Source: Palauibacter sp022826685 (GTDB taxonomy: Bacteria > Gemmatimonadota > Gemmatimonadetes > Palauibacterales > Palauibacteraceae). Taken from it: a DNA stretch of 64,000 nt. Of this stretch, positions 49,298-57,012 are shown in pieces. Below the pieces are notes generated by a model. The model did no database searches, was not told the origin of the DNA, and saw only the letters and a list, made by a program, of their open reading frames with translations. The stretch is from assembly GCF_965221685.1 (NCBI RefSeq), contig NZ_OZ244907.1. One strand, 5' to 3'. The position numbers and the translations under genes were made by a program. Numbering within the stretch: the first letter of the stretch is position 1; every line of letters starts with the position of its first letter.

Positions 49298-51699
49298 TGG
49301 ACGCCTCGGCGCCGGCGAGAGGCCGGGACTATACGGTCTGGTGGTTCCTGGGCGGGGCGGCACTCGTCACAGTGCTCTTCTACCGGGACTTCATCTTCCA
49401 TCCGGAGCGTCTCCTCTACGGGTCGGACATGCTGTTCGAGGGGATCTCGCTGCGCCGCTTCTATGTGGACGAGATCCTTGCGGGGCGCGGCGTGCCGCTC
49501 TGGGTCCCGCACGTCTACGGAGGCATGCCCTTCGTGGCGATCCTGCCGGGGCCCATTTTCTATCCGTCGACGATCCTCTACTTCCTTCTGCCGCTGCACC
49601 GCGCCATCGGCTGGACCTTCGTTCTGCACACCTTTCTGAACGGCGCGTTCGGCTATTTCCTCGGGCGTTCGTTCCGGCTCCGGCCCGCCTCCGCCGCGGT
49701 GTGCGGCGCTTCGTTCCTCCTCGCGGGCTACGTCACGTCGCACCTGTTCGGGGGACAGGACGGACGGATGTTCACGATGACGCTCATCCCGCTCGCGCTC
49801 GGCCTGCTCAACCGCGGGCTGGAGAGGAACGAGTTCCGGTGGTTCGCCGGGCTGGCGTTCGTCATCGCGGCGCAGACGTTCTCCGCGCACGTGCAGATGA
49901 TGTACTTCTCCTGCCTCGCCCTCGCGGCCTTCTTCCTGTTCCACGTCGCCTTCCGGATCCCCCGTCCGGCCTCGGGCGAGGCGCCCTGGAGGGCGTACGT
50001 GCGTCCATTCGCGTGGTTCGCGCTCGCCAACGTGGCCGCGGTCCTGATCGCCGCCCCCCAGTTCTTCCCGACGCTGACCGTACTCGAGCACGTCACGCGC
50101 GCGGCGGGGGAGCGGGGCTACGAATTCGCGGCCTCCTGGGCGCTTCCGCCGCAGGAGCTTACGGCGTTCGTCCTGCCGGACCTCATCGGTTCGCTACCGG
50201 GGTCCTACTGGGGACAGAACCCGATCAAGCTGCACACGGAATACCTCGGTGCCGTGCCGGTCGCGCTCGCGATCCTCGGCCTCTCGGCAGGGTTCGGCCG
50301 CGCGCTGGACCGGGAACAGAGGCGGATCGTGTGGTTCCTCGCCGGTGCCGGCGCGCTCGGCGTGCTGTTCGCGCTCGGGGCCGCGACGCCCGTCCACCGG
50401 ATCGCGTACACGCTGCTGCCCATGATGTCGAGCCTGCGGGCGCCGTCGATGATGCTGGGCCCCGTGACCGCATTCGTCGCGCTGCTCGCCGCCTACGGCT
50501 GGGAGTCGGCGCTGAACCGTCGTGCCGCCCGAGAAGCCGGTTCGGAAGATGGGACCGAAGGGACTGCCGCCGCGCGCCGTCCGCCCTGGCCCGTGCTCCT
50601 GGTCGGAGGGCCGATTCTTCTGCTCGGCGCCGCGGCGATGCTCAACCCGCAGGGGCTGGCCAACTTCGCGCGGCTCTCGTGGTATCCCGACGGATGGCCG
50701 CGTCAGGCGTCGGCGGTTTCGATCGACGCGCTGCGCCTCAACGGTCTGTTCCTCCTTGCAGGATTCGGTCTCGCGTGGGGCGCCGCCTGGGGCGTGGCGC
50801 GCCACAGGTTCGCCACCTGGACGCTGGTCGGCGTGCTCGCCTTCGGGATCATGGACCTCTGGCGCGTGGACGTGCGCTACCTGAGGGTGCAGGAAGCCGA
50901 CGCCGCGCTCGCGGCCGACCCCGTCATCGAGGCCCTGTACGAGAACGCGGAGCCCGGGGAACGGGTCTGGGCCCCGGGTCTGGCCGGTCCCACGCCCAAC
51001 TATCGTCCGAACGAACTCGCCTACTACGGCGTGTCGTCGGCGAGCGGGCTTCAGAAGTTTCTCCTCCGGCCATACGCGAGACTCGTAGGCGGGATCACGC
51101 CGGATGAGGGGCTCCTCCGGAACCCGATCGTTCGCGAGTTGCTGAACGTCCGCTATCTCATCACGCCTGGTGCGCAGGAAGGTGTCGAATCGATCGCGGA
51201 GGCGGGCGGGCGTCACCTGTATGAACTGCCCGCGGAGCTTCCGTACGCCTACTTCCCGGCCGGCCTGGAGATGGTGGACGATACCGCCACCGCTGTCGCG
51301 CGAACGCTCGAGGTTTCGGATCCCGCGCGGTTGACGATCGTCGAAGGCCGAGCGGGTGGCGGAACGCCGGCGGCGGGGCAGGGGAGCGCGTCGCTCGTTC
51401 GCCACGAGCCGGATCGCGTGGTCCTGGAGGTCGAGGCGGAACGCGCGGGCCTTCTCGCGGTCAGCGAGATCCACCACGAGCGCTGGAAGGCCTTTCTCGA
51501 CGGGGAAGAGGCGGCGGTGTGGCGGGTGAATACGGCGTTCCGCGGCGTCGAAGTCCCTGCCGGGAGGCATGAACTGACCTTCGAGTACCGGAGCCCTCCC
51601 TTCAGTCTCAGTGTCTGGATCAGTCTCCTGACCATCGTCGGGCTGGCCGCGAGTATCCTGATCTCCCTGCGGCGTCGACCCCGGGGATCGGAGGCGTGA
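49297..51699 (+). CDS. Large YfhO-like multi-pass membrane protein
   Basis: An 800-aa membrane protein with about 12 predicted helices, followed by a large C-terminal extracytoplasmic part (about 560-770). The order (helices, then a soluble domain with LLNVRYLITPG and AVSEIHHERWKAFLDGEEA-like ending) matches YfhO-type proteins, which glycosylate lipoteichoic acids or related polymers in other bacteria. The first loop has YGSDMLFEGISLRRFYVDEI, resembling GT-C acidic loops. ATG at 49297 overlaps the previous stop by one base. A role in adding sugars from a polyprenyl donor to a surface polymer is inferred. Confidence 0.75.
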   Translation: MDASAPARGRDYTVWWFLGGAALVTVLFYRDFIFHPERLLYGSDMLFEGISLRRFYVDEILAGRGVPLWVPHVYGGMPFVAILPGPIFYPSTILYFLLPLHRAIGWTFVLHTFLNGAFGYFLGRSFRLRPASAAVCGASFLLAGYVTSHLFGGQDGRMFTMTLIPLALGLLNRGLERNEFRWFAGLAFVIAAQTFSAHVQMMYFSCLALAAFFLFHVAFRIPRPASGEAPWRAYVRPFAWFALANVAAVLIAAPQFFPTLTVLEHVTRAAGERGYEFAASWALPPQELTAFVLPDLIGSLPGSYWGQNPIKLHTEYLGAVPVALAILGLSAGFGRALDREQRRIVWFLAGAGALGVLFALGAATPVHRIAYTLLPMMSSLRAPSMMLGPVTAFVALLAAYGWESALNRRAAREAGSEDGTEGTAAARRPPWPVLLVGGPILLLGAAAMLNPQGLANFARLSWYPDGWPRQASAVSIDALRLNGLFLLAGFGLAWGAAWGVARHRFATWTLVGVLAFGIMDLWRVDVRYLRVQEADAALAADPVIEALYENAEPGERVWAPGLAGPTPNYRPNELAYYGVSSASGLQKFLLRPYARLVGGITPDEGLLRNPIVRELLNVRYLITPGAQEGVESIAEAGGRHLYELPAELPYAYFPAGLEMVDDTATAVARTLEVSDPARLTIVEGRAGGGTPAAGQGSASLVRHEPDRVVLEVEAERAGLLAVSEIHHERWKAFLDGEEAAVWRVNTAFRGVEVPAGRHELTFEYRSPPFSLSVWISLLTIVGLAASILISLRRRPRGSEA

Positions 51700-52673
51700 C
51701 CGCGGACGGCGCCGGCGCCGCACCGGGCCGTCGGTGGATCGCGCTCGGGACCGCCGTCTTTCTCCTCGCCGCCCTGGCCGCAGTCGGCCTGGCGCTGTCC
51801 GGCAGTTGGGCGGCGTGGGAGGATCTCCGCGCATCGGGCCTCTCCGGCTGGCGGGTGCGGCCCCTTTGGCTGGCCGCGGCGGTCGGGTGCGAAGTCGCGG
51901 CCCTCTGTGCGAGCGGTGTGGTCTGGGCGTGGCTGTTCCGGACCGCGGGCGGCAGGGCAGGGGTTCCGGAAGCCGCCGCGGCGTGGCTCGGTTCCAATCT
52001 CGGCCGCTACATCCCGGGGAAAATATGGCAGGTCACCGGGTTGGTGGCCTACGTGCGGGGGCGAGGCGATTCCGGCGCCACGGCCTTCGCCACGCTGATC
52101 GCCTTCCAGTCCGCCATTGTGGTGACGGGCGTCGCGCTGGCCCTTGCGGCGCTCGGCGCCCGTGCGTTCGAGGGCCTGGGTCGTTGGCCGCTGATCGCGG
52201 TCGGCGTCGTCCTCGCTGCCGCGCTCACGCCGCCGGTCCTGCGCTTCGTCATACGACTGGGGCGGCGCCTGTTACGCGAAACCCCGGAGCACGGCAGTGC
52301 TGATTTGGACGGGCGGATGCTATGCCGTGCAGTGGTCGGCAGCCTGCTCATCTGGCCTCTCCACGGACTCGGTTTCCTGGCCCTGCTCGAGGGGTTGGTG
52401 CTCGAAAACACCGTCGGCTTCGCGGCGGCGCTCGGCGTCTTTGCGGGATCCTACGTGGTAGGCTACATGGCCCTGGTGGCGCCCGGAGGCCTGGTCGTCC
52501 GCGAGGGCGCGATCGTCGGCCTGCTCGCGGCGGCGACCGCCATTCCGGCCGGACCGGCCGCGGCACTCGCATTGGCGGCTCGCCTCTGGACGACGGCCGC
52601 GGAGTTGCTGTCCTTCGGTCTGGCTCTGGCCGTCCTGCGATCCAGGAGAGTCCCGCGTGATGAGGATCCATGA
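51696..52673 (+). CDS. LPG-synthase-type transmembrane protein (UPF0104)
   Basis: A 325-aa protein with about eight predicted helices, resembling the flippase part of lysylphosphatidylglycerol synthases but without the acyltransferase domain. The segment AWLGSNLGRYIPGKIWQVTG is the family signature, and GYMALVAPGGLVVREGAIVG is another conserved stretch. Proteins of this family move lipids across the membrane or accompany glycosyltransferases. GTG at 51696 overlaps the YfhO-like stop. It probably belongs to the glycosylation unit. Confidence 0.82.
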   Translation: MTADGAGAAPGRRWIALGTAVFLLAALAAVGLALSGSWAAWEDLRASGLSGWRVRPLWLAAAVGCEVAALCASGVVWAWLFRTAGGRAGVPEAAAAWLGSNLGRYIPGKIWQVTGLVAYVRGRGDSGATAFATLIAFQSAIVVTGVALALAALGARAFEGLGRWPLIAVGVVLAAALTPPVLRFVIRLGRRLLRETPEHGSADLDGRMLCRAVVGSLLIWPLHGLGFLALLEGLVLENTVGFAAALGVFAGSYVVGYMALVAPGGLVVREGAIVGLLAAATAIPAGPAAALALAARLWTTAAELLSFGLALAVLRSRRVPRDEDP

Positions 52674-52823
52674 ATCCAGGATCCGCCTGAGGATCGATAG
52701 GTCACCGGCCTCTCGATCGCGATGGCCGAGCGGCGCGCTGCTCCAGGAACCCGGTGGTCCAGGATTGGTATCACTCCGAGGGAAATTGCTGACCGGCACG
52801 AACCCTCGGGAAGGGTACAGCGC

Positions 52824-54374
52824 ATGTCGTTTCGTGACCGGAGTCCACGGGTCCGCCTCGGGATCGCCCTTCCGATCCTCTTGACCGCTGCCCTGGCTAT
52901 CGGTTGCGGAGACGGGGACAGCTTGACCCTGGATCCCATCCCGATCCCGATACCCCCGATCAACCATTCGCCCGAGACCACCGGTGCCATTCCGGCACAA
53001 TCCCTTGCCGTCGGCACGAACGTAACGGTGGATCTCTCGCAGTTCTTCAGAGATCCGGATGGCGATACTCTGACGTACAGCGCCACGTCATCCGACACCC
53101 TCGTTGCGGAAGCGGCGGTGTCCGGCCACCGGTTGATCCTCGTCGCCGTCTCCCGCGGTGCGGCGGCGGCCGCGATCACAGCGAGCGATGGGAAAGGTGG
53201 GGAGGCGCGTCAGTCGTTTCCCCTGACGGTGCCGAACGCGCCGCCGATGGCCGTGGGGGAGATTGATTCGAGGACGCTTGCGCCGGGGGGCACGGAAACG
53301 ATTGACCTCTCCCCTTATTTCAGCGATGCGGACGGCGATGCTCTGACTTACAGCGCCACGTCATCCGACACGCTTGTTGTCCAGGTCTCTGTGTCCGTCT
53401 ATCGGCTGAGGCTGGTGGCCATCTCCCGCGGTGCGGCGGCGGTCACGATCACCGCGCGTGACGGGATGGGTGGGGAGGTCCATCGGTCGTTTTCGGTGAC
53501 CGTTGCCGGGACCGCGCTCAACTCTCCGCCGATCCCCGTGGGCGAGATCCGTTCGAGGAGGATCGCCACGGGAGGCACGGCGACGATCGACGTCTCCCGC
53601 TACTTCAGCGATGCGAATGGCGATGCTCTGACGTACGATGCCACCTCATCCGACGCACTCGTAGCGGAGGTCTCCGTTTCCGGAAGCGAGTTGGCAATGG
53701 TCGGGGTTTCACCCGGCGTGGTGGAGGCGACCGTGACGGCGCGGGACCACGAAGATCTCGAAGCTCGGCAGAGCTTCGAATTGACGGTCTGCAACGTTCC
53801 CCAGGGCATCGTGCACTGGTGGTCGGCCGAAGGAAGCGGTACCGACCGTATCGGGGGCGTGGACGCGATCCTCGGGGGCGGAGCTACATATGCGCGGGGT
53901 ATTGTGGGTGACGGTGGCGGGGAGGCCTTCTCCTTTGACGGTGTGGACGCCATCGCTCTCGTTCCCGACGCTCCGACGCTCAATCCGGAGGGTCCGTTCA
54001 CCGTCATGGCGTGGGCTCGAACGGGCCCGGTGCCCAGGCCCGCCGGTGCGATCATCGGCAAGGGACACCCCTGGGCAGAGCCGTGGTTGCTCGACACGCA
54101 CCGAGATCGCTGGAGAGCCGTAATTCGGAACGAAAACGGACTGAGCATGACGGCATACGGTTCGAGGATCGAACCGATGACGTGGACGCATGTAGCCATG
54201 AACTGGGACGGCGAGATTTTGACTCTGTATGTGGACGGACAGCCGGCCAAAGTCGAAACCGTCACCTCAATCGACATGAGCGACGGGCCCGTAGGGATCG
54301 GCGCCCGAAGCGAGCAGGGCTTCGCCGACCACGAGCTTGACTTTGAATTCGAGAGGGAGAGATCGACGAAGTGA
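52824..54374 (+). CDS. Surface lipoprotein with three Ig-like repeats and a frameshifted LamG domain
   Basis: Predicted lipoprotein, 516 aa as read. The signal peptide ends in AALAIGC (C28). Three homologous 85-residue repeats at about 47-308 each contain FxDxDGDxLTYxATSSDTLV. A LamG/concanavalin-like domain begins near 320 (VHWWSAEGSGTDRIGG). The reading frame ends early at 54374 with a tail ERERSTK that is not LamG-like. The next frame, 54356-54454, encodes GEIDEVMFFGRALDEEEIKS and a further 12 residues, the expected LamG end. Removing one AG from GAGAG at 54351-54355 joins them perfectly. Upstream in-frame starts at 52722 are rejected because the lipobox requires ATG 52824. Confidence 0.82.
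   Translation: MSFRDRSPRVRLGIALPILLTAALAIGCGDGDSLTLDPIPIPIPPINHSPETTGAIPAQSLAVGTNVTVDLSQFFRDPDGDTLTYSATSSDTLVAEAAVSGHRLILVAVSRGAAAAAITASDGKGGEARQSFPLTVPNAPPMAVGEIDSRTLAPGGTETIDLSPYFSDADGDALTYSATSSDTLVVQVSVSVYRLRLVAISRGAAAVTITARDGMGGEVHRSFSVTVAGTALNSPPIPVGEIRSRRIATGGTATIDVSRYFSDANGDALTYDATSSDALVAEVSVSGSELAMVGVSPGVVEATVTARDHEDLEARQSFELTVCNVPQGIVHWWSAEGSGTDRIGGVDAILGGGATYARGIVGDGGGEAFSFDGVDAIALVPDAPTLNPEGPFTVMAWARTGPVPRPAGAIIGKGHPWAEPWLLDTHRDRWRAVIRNENGLSMTAYGSRIEPMTWTHVAMNWDGEILTLYVDGQPAKVETVTSIDMSDGPVGIGARSEQGFADHELDFEFERERSTK
52962..53791 (+). repeat. Three tandem Ig-like/cadherin-like repeats in the lipoprotein gene
   Basis: Three imperfect repeats of about 270 bases, beginning near 52962, 53232 and 53520, share runs such as the one encoding LTYSATSSDTLV (near 53071 and 53344). 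Internal homology is visible at DNA level. Confidence 0.75.
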
Positions 54375-54454
54375 TGTTCTTCGGACGGGCTCTCGACGAG
54401 GAGGAGATCAAGTCGGTGATCGACAACACCGCCGTCGGCTTCTGCAGCCCCTGA
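54356..54454 (+). pseudogene. Frameshifted C-terminal remnant of the LamG domain
   Basis: Thirty-two codons plus stop in the second frame, starting GEIDEVMFFGRALDEEEI, complete the LamG jelly roll of the preceding lipoprotein gene. No start codon or ribosome-binding site is needed if a frameshift is restored. It is most easily explained by a two-base expansion at 54351-54355, either a true mutation, a slippage site or a sequencing error. Confidence 0.75.
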
Positions 54455-54551
54455 ACGCACGACCCCGACGCGGTGGGCACGAACGGAAATCGCCCGTACG
54501 GACGACACGCGGATGCGGGAGCGGTCCCGGGGGCGATAAATTCCCGGCGCC

Positions 54552-55343
54552 ATGAGCCCCGACACCTCCTTCACGGCGTCTCCCGACCCGGAAGACGACC
54601 TCGTCGCTCCCACAGTCTCCGCAGACGGTGGGCGCGGCCTCGTCATCCTGCCCACGTACAACGAGATCGATTCCATCGCCGGGGCGGTCGAGAGCGTGCT
54701 CGCGCAGGACAGCCGGCTCTCGGTCCTCGTCGTCGACGATGCCTCTCCCGACGGGACGGGCGCCCTCGTCGACTCGCTTGCCGCGGCGGATCCGCGCGTG
54801 AACGTGCTGCACAGGGAAGGGAAGCAGGGCCTCGGGACCGCCTACATCGCGGGTTTCCGCTGGGCGCTCGAGCGGGATTTCGAGTGGATCTTCGAGATGG
54901 ACGCCGACGGGTCGCACGATGCACGGTATATTACGGACATGATCGCCGCGGCCGGCCGCTTCGATGTCGTCGTCGGATCCCGCTATACTGCGGGGGTGAA
55001 CGTCATCAACTGGCCCATGTCGCGCCTGCTCCTCAGCTATTACGCGAACAAGTACGCGCGCATCGCCACGGGACTGCGCCTCGCGGATTCCACGAGCGGC
55101 TTCAAGTGCTTCACGCGCCGCGTGTTGGAGGCGATCGACCTCGACCGGGTGGGGTCGACCGGGTACACCTTCCAGATCGAGATGAACTTCCGCGCATGGA
55201 AGAAGGGGTTCCGCGTCGGGGAAGTCCCCATCGTGTTCACCGACCGTCGCCTCGGGCAGAGCAAGATGTCGGGGGCGATCGTGCGTGAGGCGGTGTGGCG
55301 GGTGTGGGCGCTGCGCCTGCAGTCCCTCATCGGGAGGCTGTGA
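54552..55343 (+). CDS. Polyprenol monophosphomannose synthase (Dpm1-like GT2)
   Basis: A 263-aa soluble GT-A glycosyltransferase of the dolichol-phosphate mannose synthase type. It shows VILPTYNEIDSIAGAVESVL, VVDDASPDGTGALV, FEMDADGSHDARYI and the later GSRYTAGVNVINWPMSR block. The end SKMSGAIVREAVWRVWALRL matches bacterial Dpm1. There are no C-terminal membrane helices, unlike the gene at 44834, so two different polyprenyl-phosphate-sugar enzymes occur here. The stop overlaps the ion-channel gene by one base (TGATG). Sugar identity (mannose or other hexose) is inferred from family. Confidence 0.88.
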   Translation: MSPDTSFTASPDPEDDLVAPTVSADGGRGLVILPTYNEIDSIAGAVESVLAQDSRLSVLVVDDASPDGTGALVDSLAAADPRVNVLHREGKQGLGTAYIAGFRWALERDFEWIFEMDADGSHDARYITDMIAAAGRFDVVVGSRYTAGVNVINWPMSRLLLSYYANKYARIATGLRLADSTSGFKCFTRRVLEAIDLDRVGSTGYTFQIEMNFRAWKKGFRVGEVPIVFTDRRLGQSKMSGAIVREAVWRVWALRLQSLIGRL

Positions 55344-56257
55344 TGGCCAAGAACCGGACGATGTCGTACTTCCCGTCCCGGCGAGACCCCCCGCGGCCGG
55401 CGATCGACTACGAAACGCACCCGGTCTTCTCCCTGCGGCCGCGGTGGAGGTGCGAGGCCCACCGCATCATCTTCGGCAACCTGACCCCCGCCGGCCGGCT
55501 CTTCGACGTCGTCCTCATCGGTGTCATCCTCGCCAGCGTCGTCGTCGTGATGCTGGAAAGCGTGCAGGATTTCGACGTTCGCGTGAACGACACGCTGTGG
55601 ACGCTCGAATGGGTGTTCACGGCGCTGTTCACGGTCGAGTACATACTCCGCCTCATCTCCGCGGAACGGGCCGGCGGATACGCCCGTTCCTTCTTCGGGA
55701 TCATCGATCTGCTCGCCGTCCTGCCCAACTTCGTGGGGTTGCTGATCCCCGGAGGACAGGCGCTCGCCGTCATCCGCGTGCTGCGGGTGTTGCGGGTGTT
55801 CCGGGTGCTGAAGCTCGCCCAGTTCGTGGGTGGCGAGCGGCTCCTGATCAACGCTCTGCGCTCGAGCTCCTACAAGATCGCCGTCTTCATCGTCGCCGTG
55901 CTCGTCGTCGTCACCCTCGTGGGCGCCGCGATGTACGTGATCGAGGGAGCCGAGGCGGGCTTCGACAGCATCCCCCGCGGCGTCTACTGGGCCATCGTGA
56001 CCGTGACGACGGTGGGGTTCGGCGACATCACGCCCCAGACCACGGTGGGGCAGATGCTTGCCGCGCTCCTCATGATCCTGGGGTACGGCGTGATCGCCGT
56101 CCCGACGGGAATCGTGACGGCCGAGATCACGGGCCGCGAAATGAAGGTGCGGGCCGCTCGCCCCGCCATGGACCGGCTGTGCCTGCGCTGCGCCTCGCCC
56201 GGCCATGACGAGGATGCCACCCACTGCAAGCACTGCGGTTCCGAACTGCTCGAATGA
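55343..56257 (+). CDS. Voltage-gated-type cation channel with C-terminal zinc ribbon
   Basis: A 304-aa six-helix channel of the Kv superfamily. Helix S4 reads VIRVLRVLRVFRVLKLAQ with R145, R148, R151, R154 and K157 at every third position, the classical voltage-sensor pattern. The pore loop has the filter TTVGFGD (222-228; potassium channels usually show TVGYGD or GFGD). After the pore helix a short cytosolic tail ends in CLRC and CKHC (C280, C283, C295, C298), a zinc-ribbon-like pair that is not a usual Kv feature. ATG at 55343 is coupled to the upstream synthase. Confidence 0.88.
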   Translation: MAKNRTMSYFPSRRDPPRPAIDYETHPVFSLRPRWRCEAHRIIFGNLTPAGRLFDVVLIGVILASVVVVMLESVQDFDVRVNDTLWTLEWVFTALFTVEYILRLISAERAGGYARSFFGIIDLLAVLPNFVGLLIPGGQALAVIRVLRVLRVFRVLKLAQFVGGERLLINALRSSSYKIAVFIVAVLVVVTLVGAAMYVIEGAEAGFDSIPRGVYWAIVTVTTVGFGDITPQTTVGQMLAALLMILGYGVIAVPTGIVTAEITGREMKVRAARPAMDRLCLRCASPGHDEDATHCKHCGSELLE

Positions 56258-57012
56258 CCAGCCCGTCATCGCAGGCCGACCTCGCCGAGCGCGACTACTA
56301 CGAGAGGTTCCTGGCGAGCCGTGAGTACAGGGAGAGCCGGGCCCGCAAGGCGGCGGTCCTGAACACGATCGTGGGCGACAGGATCCGGGCGGGAGGCACG
56401 ATCGGCGACGTCGGGAGCGGTACGGGTCTCCTCAAGCGCGAACTCGAGAAGCTCAGCGGGCAGCCGATCATCGGTTTCGAGGTGGATCCGGGGGTCGTCA
56501 TCGAACGCGGCCGCACCTGTGTGGCCGATGGGACCCGGCTCCCGACATCCGACGCGTGCTTCGACTTCCTCATCGTGAACCACCTCTACGAACACGTCGC
56601 CGAGCCGCGAAGGCTGTTCGCGGAGGTCTCCCGGGTGCTCAAGCCCGGAGGCTCCGCCTACGTCAGCGCCGGAAGCCGCTGGGCCTTCCTGGAGCCGCAC
56701 TACCGACTGCCCTTTCTCAGTTGGCTGCCTCGGGGGCTGGCCGACCGTTACGTTCGCTGGACGGGGCGGGCGAAGAGCTACCGGGGAATCCGTTTCCTGG
56801 GGTACCGCTCGCTGCAGCGTGCGATGGATGTCCCGGAACTGAGAAGCGCCGACATGACGGAACACGCGATTCGATCCGTGCTGAACGGAGGCGGAGGCGG
56901 AAGGTGGCAGCCCGTGTGGCGGGTGCTCTCCGTGCTTCCCGGCCGGCTGCGCCGCTGGATCCTGCGCTGCGGCCCGCAGTGGTTCTTCCTCCTCACGCGG
57001 CGGGATCGATGA
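56254..57012 (+). CDS. Class I SAM-dependent methyltransferase
   Basis: A 252-aa enzyme with SAM motif GDVGSGTGLLKRELE (about 51-65), the motif II acidic residue in IGFEVDPGVVI and a post-I loop FDFLIVNHLYEHVAEPRRLF with catalysis-linked HLYEH. The C-terminal half carries a hydrophobic helix-rich part (YRLPFLSWLPRGL). It differs from the methyltransferase at 48533 in sequence and motif details. Substrate unknown. ATG at 56254 overlaps the channel stop. The stop overlaps the first DUF5916 gene as ATGA. Confidence 0.82.
   Translation: MTSPSSQADLAERDYYERFLASREYRESRARKAAVLNTIVGDRIRAGGTIGDVGSGTGLLKRELEKLSGQPIIGFEVDPGVVIERGRTCVADGTRLPTSDACFDFLIVNHLYEHVAEPRRLFAEVSRVLKPGGSAYVSAGSRWAFLEPHYRLPFLSWLPRGLADRYVRWTGRAKSYRGIRFLGYRSLQRAMDVPELRSADMTEHAIRSVLNGGGGGRWQPVWRVLSVLPGRLRRWILRCGPQWFFLLTRRDR

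Noticed and set aside
52722..52823. In-frame start at 52722 for the lipoprotein
   Set aside because: It would place 34 charged residues before the signal peptide and lipobox. ATG 52824 gives a normal lipoprotein start.
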